The notes beneath the pieces were generated by a model that was not told the origin of the DNA, did no database searches, and saw only the letters and a list, made by a program, of their open reading frames with translations. DNA of 9,102 nucleotides from Methanobacteriota archaeon. GTDB taxonomy: Archaea > Halobacteriota > Bog-38 > Methanoflorentales > Methanoflorentaceae. Where the stretch lies: assembly GCA_003170935.1 (NCBI GenBank), contig PMYA01000100.1, positions 1 through 9,102 of the forward strand, read 5' to 3'. Position numbers and translations under genes: made by a program. Below are positions 1-6,249 of the stretch, piece by piece (within the stretch, counting starts at the first letter, position 1; every line of letters starts with the position of its first letter).

Positions 1-604
1 CATCATATTCATTAATAAATGGACCAATTAGGCCAACGTTCTTCCTTACTTTATCATCTGATATCTGTTCACGTGCACTTTTTTTAGGTTTAAACTGTTT
101 TTCATCTACGAAATTTTGGACTATGAAAATATTCTCGTTAAACTTGCCGTAATATTTGCAGATATCCTCAGATAGAGCAATTATGCAGTCAGCGTGTTTA
201 ACTGCAAACTGCTCACGCCATTTAAGCATCTTGATCCTAACCTTATCAATGGGACCTGGATCAGGGTAACGCTCTTCTCTCTCAAGTGATATGACTCCGT
301 GCGCCTCAAGAATGACTTTGCAGGTCCACCACTTAGCTAACGCAAAGTAGGTAAGAAAACCCCAGAAATCGTGTGAGCAATAAACAAGATCGAATCGGTT
401 TTTTAAAAAAACGGGGATCAGTTGAAAGTTCCAAAACTTTGATGGCTGTATCACCTCTACGTTGTCGGATTTGCCCTTATGCTCCCCCCTCATAATTAGT
501 GTGCAATCGTACTTTTTCTGCAGTAATTCAAAGACACGTTTTGCCCGCACGATTGTGCCATCGCTCCTTGAGATATCACATAAGCAAGAGACAGCAATCT
601 TCAT
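1..604 (-). CDS. Glycosyltransferase, GT-B fold (GT4-like), N-terminal part
   Basis: Partial gene: the start is in the window and the rest runs off the left edge. I translated about 201 residues by hand. They open with MKIAVSCLCDISRSDGT, a first GT-B strand followed by a short Gly-containing loop, then the helix RAKRVFELLQKK. Later come DLVYCSHDFWG, VILEAHGV (the acceptor-side 'E.HG' strand of GT4 enzymes), ADCIIALSEDICKYYG and a linker with VQNFVDEKQFKP, the usual 'i.NgvD...F.p' boundary before the nucleotide-sugar domain. No signal peptide is seen, so it is cytoplasmic or membrane-peripheral. The ATG at 604 follows a GAGGG Shine-Dalgarno (611-615) six bases upstream. It lies 112 bases downstream of another glycosyltransferase and probably acts on the same glycan. 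Donor and acceptor cannot be read from the sequence. Fold assignment is firm; the exact CAZy family is less so because the catalytic C-terminal half is missing. Confidence 0.88.
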   Translation of the reverse strand, partial: MKIAVSCLCDISRSDGTIVRAKRVFELLQKKYDCTLIMRGEHKGKSDNVEVIQPSKFWNFQLIPVFLKNRFDLVYCSHDFWGFLTYFALAKWWTCKVILEAHGVISLEREERYPDPGPIDKVRIKMLKWREQFAVKHADCIIALSEDICKYYGKFNENIFIVQNFVDEKQFKPKKSAREQISDDKVRKNVGLIGPFINEYD

Positions 605-667
605 CTTATTCCCTCAAGATGCCACTAGCCTGCGCTCGAATACTGAGTGTTCAATGTCCGCACGCTT

Positions 668-676
668 AAGTATAAG
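668..676 (-). promoter_or_regulatory. Candidate archaeal TATA box for the downstream glycosyltransferase
   Basis: On the minus strand the gap between the two glycosyltransferase genes contains ACTTATACTT, a TATA-like element about 65 bases upstream of the ATG at 604. That would give a leader of roughly 40 bases carrying the GAGGG ribosome site. It could equally be chance, with the gene co-transcribed from upstream. Confidence 0.3.
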
Positions 677-716
677 TGGGAAATGTGTTGGCGTCGCAAA
701 TCGTTCACAACTTATC

Positions 717-1883
717 TTATGTATTGAGCACGGACTGATATATTTGAATGGTTTTTTCTGCAATAGCTTCCCAGGACAAATACTGAAGCGCTCTTTGTCG
801 GACCATTTTTCCGAGATCCTCTCGCAATCTTCTATTCTCTAAAAGATCGCGTACAGCAGAGGCAAGAGAAGCGGGGTCGTTCGGAGAGACGTATACACCC
901 GCGTCACCTAAATACTCTGAGCTTCCCCCTAAGGGGGTGGCGATCACTGGGGTGCCATTCATCATAGCTCGTGTAATAATACTACTCCCCCATACTGGTT
1001 CGGTAGGGATAGCAAATGTGAAGATGCTCTCCTGCATTTTTTCATCGAATTCTCTTTCACTCAAACTCCCATACCATTTGACCTGATCTTCTACGTTGTT
1101 TCGTCTTGCCTCGTTTTTCGTTTTTTCTTCATCCTCCTTTCCATAGATTCCGTAGACCTCGAGGTTGACCTTGATACCTTCATCACGTAAAATACGAAGT
1201 GCTTTGAGAAGGCTAAAGAATCCCTTGAATTCTTCCGGGCTCCCAAAAAAAGCTACTCTGGTCCTTGCTAGTCCCCTAAGGTTGACCTTCTGACTACCAA
1301 TGAAAACGACATGAATTTTGTCTTCTGGAATCCCGACCTGCATCAGGCGATCTTTTTGTCGCTTGGAATGAACGATGACAGCGTCGGTGTATTGATACAC
1401 TCGGGGAAGCAACCGCAGAGGGTTTCCTCGCCCATAGAGCCTATCAATATACAGGTTATGAATGGTCACCACTTTACATGGTGCCTTTGATTGTGTGAGA
1501 AGAGTAAGAAGAGGTAACTCCCCAAAAGAATAAATTGAGCTTTGTTGGTAATGGAGAATATCGGAGTCTCTACACTGCTTTGCGTAGAGCGATCCTAGGG
1601 GAATCCTACTTGCACGATAGAAAAGGCTTTGAATCCTAGATCGGTCAGGCTTATCTGCATAAGAATCAAAAGGCGCGTTAACCAGACAGTATTTGCCACC
1701 AAAAAGAGTAGGAGAGCCACGATATTTATATTTGCACGCACAGTGACTCGTGACAACTTTGACTGAAACGTCTCTTTTGATTAATTCATTAAGCAGATTC
1801 TCCGAATAATTGGCCATAGAAATGTCATGATACCAACAGGTTATCAAGCAAACAGAGAGCTTTTTTTTAATCACAATCACCAA
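717..1883 (-). CDS. Glycosyltransferase family 4-like protein
   Basis: A 388-residue GT-B glycosyltransferase of normal family length. The N-terminal domain has the first strand KLSVCLITCWYHD (residues 8-20), then SENLLNELIKRDVSVKVVT, DILHYQQSS (108-116), KVVTIHNLY (137-145) and YTDAVIVHSKRQKDRLMQVG (165-184). The C-terminal domain has RVAFFGSPEEFKGFFSLLKAL (209-229, a variant of the usual 'G....KG...L..A' strand-helix), VKWYGSLSEREFDEKM (268-283) and the donor-binding segment ending GTPVIATPLGG (310-320). The region of the GT4 EX7E motif is unusual: Arg305 sits where the second Glu is expected, and the nearest upstream acid is Glu295. The start is uncertain: TTG at 1883, GTG at 1880 and GTG at 1874 are all in frame, none has a clear Shine-Dalgarno, and the conserved fold begins just after. 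It probably adds a sugar to a surface glycan; donor and linkage are unknown. Confidence 0.9.
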   Translation of the reverse strand: MVIVIKKKLSVCLITCWYHDISMANYSENLLNELIKRDVSVKVVTSHCACKYKYRGSPTLFGGKYCLVNAPFDSYADKPDRSRIQSLFYRASRIPLGSLYAKQCRDSDILHYQQSSIYSFGELPLLTLLTQSKAPCKVVTIHNLYIDRLYGRGNPLRLLPRVYQYTDAVIVHSKRQKDRLMQVGIPEDKIHVVFIGSQKVNLRGLARTRVAFFGSPEEFKGFFSLLKALRILRDEGIKVNLEVYGIYGKEDEEKTKNEARRNNVEDQVKWYGSLSEREFDEKMQESIFTFAIPTEPVWGSSIITRAMMNGTPVIATPLGGSSEYLGDAGVYVSPNDPASLASAVRDLLENRRLREDLGKMVRQRALQYLSWEAIAEKTIQIYQSVLNT

Positions 1884-1918
1884 TTGATCGGCATTTTTGC
1901 CATGTATCCTACAATGAT

Positions 1919-1926
1919 ATAAGTTT
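1919..1926 (-). promoter_or_regulatory. Candidate archaeal TATA box upstream of the 717-1883 glycosyltransferase
   Basis: The minus strand reads AACTTATATC here, about 36-43 bases upstream of the TTG/GTG start cluster at 1883-1874. An archaeal start site about 25 bases downstream would leave a very short leader. This fits the absence of a good ribosome site and suggests the gene has its own promoter. Confidence 0.4.
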
Positions 1927-2049
1927 TTACGCTACACTGAGAGATACGAAAATGGTGGATACTAGGAACGATCTCTCTACGAACCAATACAATCCCCTAG
2001 CTTGTTTATTGTTGTCTCTCCATCTCGCTCAACATTTAGAAAATGGCCC

Positions 2050-2077
2050 GTCTGATCTAGAAAATGCATCTAGAGAC
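2050..2077. repeat. Short inverted repeat with TCTAGA arms, possible 3' hairpin
   Basis: TCTAGA at 2056-2061 and 2069-2074 form a perfect six-base stem around a seven-base loop. The outer GTC (2050-2052) and GAC (2075-2077) can extend it across a three-base bulge. It lies 34 bases past the stop of the esterase gene and could act as a 3' end or stability element. There is no clear T-rich tract after it on the minus strand, so a terminator role is speculative. The rest of 1927-2110 shows no coding or structural signal I can support. Confidence 0.3.
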
Positions 2078-2110
2078 TCAGAATCCCCCGTATTCACACA
2101 GCGACGTCCT

Positions 2111-2995
2111 TTAAGCAGACTGCCGTGGGTGCAGCTCAAAGAAGCGCCATATAAGATCAGTAGTCGGAATCTTAGTAGGCCATACATGTGTCCCGCCGTT
2201 GAGCGTATAAAGGACCACTTCGGTGCCGTTTGCGCCCCTGCCGTAGGTGGTCACTGTGAGGTTGCCCTCTACTTGCTGTCGTGGCACGGAAACGGTCCCG
2301 TCGCGCTGTGCCCAGGAAAAGACGGCGTCGACGGCAGGGGGGACAGGAAGGGCGCTCGCACTACGGGTGCTGTTGTTGTACGGTACGGCCTCATCAGCGG
2401 TGCCATGGACAGCAAAAACCGACACCGGTCCGGTCGCGTTGCAACTCTCAACAACAGATGTTGCAGCAACAGGCGCTATGGCAGCGAAATCCTCAGAATC
2501 ATCGCAGGCAAGACGATACGCAAGCATTCCCCCGTTCGAAAGACCAGCGGCGTACACACGCGAATCATTCACGGCTAGATCACTCTTGAGCTTTACGAGG
2601 AGCGTCTTAATGAACCCGCTATCATTGAAAACTTGCTGGGATGCTGGCCTACAGCATGTTCCCGCATTCCACGAGTTATCCAGTCCCTGAGGATACACGA
2701 CGAAAAAACCATTAGCGTCAGCTTCCTTGTTAAAGCCGGTGACGTTTGCAAAGGTTGCAGCGTCGCTACCAAACGAGTGTAGCGCAAAAACGAGCGGGAG
2801 GGGCGTCTTTCCATCGTACTGTGGTGGAACATGGAGATCGTACGATCGTGCATATCCTTCGAACATCAATGTTGCACGGTAGTCACCAGGACGCACGGGC
2901 TGTTCATTTGTGTTTTGCGTAAACCAATAGAATGAAGACGCTATTACGATTGTTGAAATAACGCAGATAACAACTACAAGGAGCTGGGAACGCAT
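2111..2995 (-). CDS. Secreted CE1/LpqC-like serine esterase (PHB-depolymerase/feruloyl-esterase family)
   Basis: A 294-residue alpha/beta-hydrolase with an N-terminal signal anchor (hydrophobic residues 5-22), so it acts outside the cell. Family hallmarks are in order: the oxyanion-side strand PLVFALHSFGSD (67-78), FFVVYPQG (97-104), WNAGTCC (109-115, typical of the feruloyl-esterase/PHB-depolymerase group), RVYAAGLSNGG with nucleophile Ser153, FAVHGTADEAVPY with Asp201, and NGGTHVWP with His270. The triad is complete. Known members hydrolyse ester bonds in extracellular polymers such as polyhydroxyalkanoates, or acyl groups on polysaccharides. Given the glycan-locus context I favour removal of acyl esters from a surface or environmental polysaccharide. 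The mature part carries eight NxS/T sequons (N84, 124, 143, 186, 207, 208, 245, 256), consistent with an N-glycosylated archaeal exoprotein. The ATG at 2995 is about 30 bases after a strong TATA box with no proper Shine-Dalgarno, suggesting a leaderless or near-leaderless message. Confidence 0.9.
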   Translation of the reverse strand: MRSQLLVVVICVISTIVIASSFYWFTQNTNEQPVRPGDYRATLMFEGYARSYDLHVPPQYDGKTPLPLVFALHSFGSDAATFANVTGFNKEADANGFFVVYPQGLDNSWNAGTCCRPASQQVFNDSGFIKTLLVKLKSDLAVNDSRVYAAGLSNGGMLAYRLACDDSEDFAAIAPVAATSVVESCNATGPVSVFAVHGTADEAVPYNNSTRSASALPVPPAVDAVFSWAQRDGTVSVPRQQVEGNLTVTTYGRGANGTEVVLYTLNGGTHVWPTKIPTTDLIWRFFELHPRQSA

Positions 2996-3330
2996 GCCTG
3001 CATTTGATATAAGGAGGTGTTTTATATAAGTCTCTCGTCCATTTAGCGCTTTAATCGCTCTAACATGACAACAAAGAGTTATTAGTCACATAGACGTGCT
3101 GCTTTGAAGCGCCTACACTGCGTTCAAACTAGGTTTCATAGCACTCGCTGACATTGGCCACCAGCCCGAGCTGCTCTTATACATGATCTAATCTCTTCTT
3201 TTAAGCATCCACATCAAAACGATCAAGGTCAGGTGTGGACTAAAGGTCTATCCTGCCAGCCGCTGAATCACATGCAAACAGTCTTAGTATGTACGAATCT
3301 ACAGTGTCCGAGATTCACCACAGCAAGATC
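2996..3330. other. Intergenic region with weak coding remnants, no intact gene
   Basis: Upstream of the esterase promoter I see no RNA gene and no intact gene. On the plus strand one frame (3108-3191) encodes a 27-residue protein-like stretch ending LADIGHQPELLLYMI before a TAA. The same frame continues for 24 more residues (3192-3266, including IKTIKVRCGLKVYP) to a TGA, and a TGA also precedes it (3105-3107). Such interrupted but protein-like text suggests a decayed gene, perhaps from a mobile element, but the stretches are too short to be sure. No terminal inverted repeats or target duplications were found by eye. Confidence 0.3.
3021..3030 (-). promoter_or_regulatory. Archaeal TATA box for the esterase gene
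   Basis: The minus strand reads CTTATATAAAAC, the best TATA element in the window, roughly 30 bases upstream of the ATG at 2995. With the usual 24-28 base spacing, transcription would begin almost at the start codon. Between box and gene lies CACCTCCTTA (3009-3018), which matches the 3' tail of 16S rRNA rather than its complement. It therefore cannot serve as a ribosome site on this strand, consistent with leaderless initiation. Confidence 0.55.
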
Positions 3331-3561
3331 TCATTTCACCGTACTCGCTTGTGTGCAAGTCCGGGGGATCATTCTGCTCACCGATGTCCACTTTCCGCCC
3401 TCTTTTTCCATAAGTAAACGTACTGACCGGTAAGCGGCGTATTCCTGTTCTTGAGCCGTACCCACATGGTAGTCGTGCCTTTTGCGACCTCTTGCTTTGG
3501 TGGGTATGCGTTCAAGGTGGTCTGGAAAGGCGTCGAGGTAGGCGCTGGCGTTGCTAGGCAT
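3331..3561 (-). CDS. Small orphan ORF, possible fragment of a larger (mobile?) gene
   Basis: 76 codons from an ATG at 3561 to a TGA. The first 60 or so residues look like real protein: SAYLDAFPDHLERIPTKARG, then RKRHDYHVGTAQEQEYAAYR, then SVRLLMEKEGGKWTSVSRMI, with charged amphipathic helices and ordinary codon use. The last dozen residues do not, and the minus frame shifted from there stays open about 23 more codons, so the natural 3' end may be lost to a frameshift. The segment upstream of the ATG is open and rich in Pro, Ser and Thr back into the tail of the neighbouring secreted-protein gene. There is no Shine-Dalgarno. I do not recognise the family; its helix-rich basic character would suit the N-terminus of a DNA-binding or transposase-like protein, but that is a guess. 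Treat it as a fragment rather than a working gene. Confidence 0.35.
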   Translation of the reverse strand: MPSNASAYLDAFPDHLERIPTKARGRKRHDYHVGTAQEQEYAAYRSVRLLMEKEGGKWTSVSRMIPRTCTQASTVK

Positions 3562-3595
3562 CGCGGTTGACGTGGGGGTTGGTGAGGGGCTTGGT

Positions 3596-4819
3596 TTATG
3601 TATTGCTAATTACATGCTGCAATGTGGTATCTGCCCATTGAAGGAACCAGTTTATATCTGGAACGCTCGATCCGCCTTCTGGGAACGCTGACCACAAAAA
3701 GTTGTAAATCATACCGTCAAACGGTTTCCCATTTATCTCATACAAACTGTTTATCCTATCAAGTGCGCCTTGTTGTTCTGTATAACAACGATTATTTGGT
3801 TCTCCCAGTCCCTGCGCCGCCCACCAACCCAAGTCGGTACCATTTTCATAAGGCGCTCCATTACTCCACTTTTCATTCGCGCACACTTGATCTACATTCA
3901 ATATTATTGGCAGATTAGGATATGCAGCCCTTACCTTCGGCAGAAACGCGCTCCAGTCAGTAAAGAACTGCTGCTTAAATATCTCTAAAACGAGTTCGTC
4001 AAGCATGCCAACCCGCTGGAGTGGTGTGGGCATTGGACTGATATCTGTTCCATCAGCGTTTGTACCCATCAGAACGTTCACTCCATGGCTGTCTGTGTTG
4101 TTTTGCCAACCGCTCCAGTCCTTTTCGGAAACGCTATAATTTGTACGGTTTTGGAGCCATGTAACGCCGTTTGTATAAGCCTGTTCGAATGAATAGCCTT
4201 GGAAATTCGTGCTACAATTGTGTTCAATAAAATCTAGTGCGGCGCCAAACGACGATTCGTATGATGTGGCCATGCCGCTTGTGGGTGTATAATGCACTGA
4301 ATCGTAGCCTGGTGTTTGGTAGGTTAGCAGGGATTGTGCATTCATTACATCTGAGAGTTCAAGCCACCATTTTATATTGTATTTGTCCATCAGGGCAACA
4401 TAGGTGTTCTTGAAATCATCCATCTGTGTATGGCCCGCGCCGAGTGTGGCTAGTTCTTTGGGATAACTGGATACCATATTAGCAGTTGGACAAAGTATCA
4501 CGCCCCATCTGTTTTCAATAATGTATTGTAGTTGATTGTTCGTGCCGGTTGGATACTTAACAACACTCCCGTTACAGTCATAGAACGTAATGCTACCTGA
4601 TCCATCAGTTGGGGTGAACTTGATTCCGTATGACCATCCCGGTTCGCACGAAACACGCCCGAAAACTGGGTATTGAAGCCGTTTAGTGGGGGTTACTCCA
4701 GTTTTAACCTCGTTTAAAGGCTTAGCTGGCGTATATAGGCCAATGGCGGCGATGCTTGTGATGCACATCACGGCGATTAATATCGCGGCTATAACTTGCC
4801 ACCGTTTAAGCGATTTCAT
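3596..4819 (-). CDS. Secreted/anchored protein of unknown family, barrel-like, possibly a glycan-active enzyme
   Basis: 407 residues with a classic N-terminal signal or anchor: basic MKSLKRW, hydrophobic core about 8-28, then the LYTPAKP linker. The remainder is extracellular and rich in Trp, Tyr and Asn. Strand-like segments recur and often end in acidic or polar residues, as in TIM-barrel hydrolases: WGVILCP (105-111), KWWLELSD (150-157), VNVLMGTN (247-254), ELVLEIF (275-281), PIILNVDQ (304-311) and GMIYNFLWSAFPEGG (369-383). Candidate acids are E154, D157, E275, E279, D310 and E381. There are six NxS/T sequons (N83, 201, 224, 227, 240, 326) and six cysteines outside the anchor (58, 82, 110, 202, 313, 345), which could form three disulfides. 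I recognise no named family; a glycoside-hydrolase-like function is inferred from strand pattern, aromatic content and neighbours only. ATG at 4819 is chosen because it gives a complete signal peptide; no strong ribosome site precedes it. Confidence 0.8.
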   Translation of the reverse strand: MKSLKRWQVIAAILIAVMCITSIAAIGLYTPAKPLNEVKTGVTPTKRLQYPVFGRVSCEPGWSYGIKFTPTDGSGSITFYDCNGSVVKYPTGTNNQLQYIIENRWGVILCPTANMVSSYPKELATLGAGHTQMDDFKNTYVALMDKYNIKWWLELSDVMNAQSLLTYQTPGYDSVHYTPTSGMATSYESSFGAALDFIEHNCSTNFQGYSFEQAYTNGVTWLQNRTNYSVSEKDWSGWQNNTDSHGVNVLMGTNADGTDISPMPTPLQRVGMLDELVLEIFKQQFFTDWSAFLPKVRAAYPNLPIILNVDQVCANEKWSNGAPYENGTDLGWWAAQGLGEPNNRCYTEQQGALDRINSLYEINGKPFDGMIYNFLWSAFPEGGSSVPDINWFLQWADTTLQHVISNT

Positions 4820-4907
4820 TACTTTTCGCCTTGTTCGCTAAACTAAGCCCGTAAGACTCGTCTTTTGAGCAGCTAAAGTGTTCCTTTCGTGCGCAGATTA
4901 CAGTTCC

Positions 4908-5281
4908 CTAGATTTGACTTCTACGTCTTCCAATATTGCGTATATAGGTCAATACGTTTTCGGGTAAAGGATGCTTATAGTCTTTCCAATCAATTCCGCT
5001 GACCCCATGAATCATTATGTACGCCCTGTTTGACCGATCTCAATCAAAAATATCCCCATATTGTTCAGCAAACTTCCTCAGATCGTTCAGAATAAAATCA
5101 GTTGGCATTCGCGTGAGTGAATTCTTCTGCCGTTTTAACCACATCGCAAGCGAGTTGTATTCAAGCGGGGTCTCTCATTCTCTATACGCCTAAAAGTGGT
5201 TGAATCGCTTGTATCACCTGTGGACGTAAAGGAACGTAGTGTTGCATCTTTTTTTGTCTTCAGCACATTCCAAGCCGGCAC
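4908..5281 (-). pseudogene. Decayed gene of unrecognised family (one frameshift, one in-frame TGA)
   Basis: This stretch is not empty. From GTG at 5281 (directly after the protease stop, TGAGTG) the minus strand reads WNVLKTKKDATLRSFTS, then TGDTSDSTTFRRIENE. A frameshift within about 5171-5181 then leads to TPLEYNSLAMWLKRQKNSLT, RMPTDFILNDLRKFAEQYGD and IFD, an in-frame TGA at 5040-5042, and finally DRSNRAYIMIHGVSGIDWKD, YKHPLPENVLTYIRNIG and a TAG at 4908. Bridged, this is about 120 residues of good protein text with helices and strands. The frame upstream of the shift closes in the next frame (TGA beside GAGACC), so a single indel explains the break. The helix-rich basic middle (WLKRQKN...FILNDLRKFAEQ) suggests a DNA-binding or recombinase-like protein from a mobile element, but I do not recognise the family. 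TGA as selenocysteine is unlikely given the separate frameshift. Confidence 0.7.
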
Positions 5282-6169
5282 TCAATGTGGCAGGGCTAGT
5301 GGCAAAAACGGGAGCACCCCTAATAGTAGTATATCATCCACCGCGTGCATCGTGATGACAAACGGCAGATTTTTTGTCTTGTAAAATGCGACGCCAAAGA
5401 TGACACCGGCTCCGGTCGTGAAGAGGAGCTCGTAGACGTTGCCGTAGATCGCGTGTATGGCGCCGAAGAGCACGCTCGTGATAAGGATTCCCGCGACGGC
5501 ACCGCTTCGCTCTATGAACTGCGGCTGTAGTAGGGCACGAAAAAGCAACTCCTCAACGAATGCCACAAAAAAGATCATAACGATGCTTAACCCAATGAGC
5601 CCTGAGGCTGAAACGTTCGGAATAGGCGCCGTAGGCACAAGAATGGCGTACTCAATAAGCGCGAGCCCCACGCCAACGAGGGCGCCTAATGGAATGAGGT
5701 ACATCAATCGGCGGCCTCCCGTGAGCCCAAGGTCGTGGCGGCTCAGTTTTCGGTGTGCAACGATCGTTATGATCGGGATGAACATCACGCCGTAAAACGC
5801 CACCCACAAGAACAAGGGCAACGTCGGGATGACCACGATGAGGGGTAAGAACATCACGGAGACGATGGCGAGTGAGTAGATAATCGACACGTGCGCAAAT
5901 GAGAAGCTGACGACACCAAACACCGATATCAAAGCAAGCGCTTCGATGAGCTGTACCCGCTCCCCCTTCAGCGTCACCATTATAATGGCAACCGCGATGA
6001 TATTGAGCGCTTGCACGCCGACTCCGAGCACGCTGTAACCTGCAAAGAGCAGGCCCTCGCCGACGAAGATGAGGAATATGACAAGGAACTCATACGACGC
6101 CAAGTTGAAAACAGTCCGCGCCCTAAATACAGGAGCGAGCGCGGCTTGTGTGGTGTCACGGAGACGCAA
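5282..6169 (-). CDS. CPBP (CAAX/Abi-type) intramembrane metalloprotease family protein
   Basis: A 295-residue polytopic membrane protein with roughly eight hydrophobic segments (about 26-45, 51-66, 75-95, 97-115, 117-138, 157-178, 189-208, 224-241), plus a C-terminal one. All three CPBP motifs are present: EExxxR in VEELLFR (E206, E207, R211), FxxxH in LFGAIH (F235, H239), and H-x-x-x-D in MHAVDD (H275, D279). In characterised relatives these residues form the catalytic/metal site of prenyl-protein (Rce1-like) or peptide-cleaving enzymes within the membrane. The archaeal substrate is unknown; in this setting it might process an exported or lipid-linked surface protein, which is inference. TTG at 6169 is chosen because GGGGGAT (6174-6180) lies four bases upstream; an ATG further upstream is in another frame and soon stops. 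It sits between the aminotransferase and a decayed gene and may be a separate transcription unit. Confidence 0.9.
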   Translation of the reverse strand: MRLRDTTQAALAPVFRARTVFNLASYEFLVIFLIFVGEGLLFAGYSVLGVGVQALNIIAVAIIMVTLKGERVQLIEALALISVFGVVSFSFAHVSIIYSLAIVSVMFLPLIVVIPTLPLFLWVAFYGVMFIPIITIVAHRKLSRHDLGLTGGRRLMYLIPLGALVGVGLALIEYAILVPTAPIPNVSASGLIGLSIVMIFFVAFVEELLFRALLQPQFIERSGAVAGILITSVLFGAIHAIYGNVYELLFTTGAGVIFGVAFYKTKNLPFVITMHAVDDILLLGVLPFLPLALPH

Positions 6170-6173
6170 AATT

Positions 6174-6180
6174 ATCCCCC
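6174..6180 (-). promoter_or_regulatory. Ribosome binding site deciding the TTG start of the CPBP gene
   Basis: Minus-strand GGGGGAT sits four bases before TTG at 6169. No in-frame ATG or GTG occurs before the membrane segments begin, so this site is the main support for the TTG start. Confidence 0.5.
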
Positions 6181-6249
6181 AACATGTTACTACTCTTTCG
6201 ACCAGCTAAAGATATTCTGGTGCTTTGCTATTTTTACGACACCAGCGTT

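Noticed and set aside
462..842. Plus-strand frame across the glycosyltransferase junction
   Set aside because: It is antisense to both glycosyltransferases and its composition follows from them.
1952..2578. Long plus-strand open frame opposite the esterase
   Set aside because: Most of it is antisense to the well-supported esterase, its start lacks a ribosome site, and the only non-overlapping part (1952-2110) has no recognisable protein features.
3105..3135. tRNA T-arm-like GTTCAAAC
   Set aside because: No matching T-stem, anticodon arm or acceptor stem could be built around it.
4853..4864. Short palindrome AAGAC-TC-GTCTT upstream of the secreted-protein gene
   Set aside because: Five-base arms are expected by chance, and there is no promoter or repeat context to give it meaning.
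5040..5042. TGA as a selenocysteine codon
   Set aside because: The same gene carries an independent frameshift, so ordinary decay is simpler, and no selenoprotein family is recognised.
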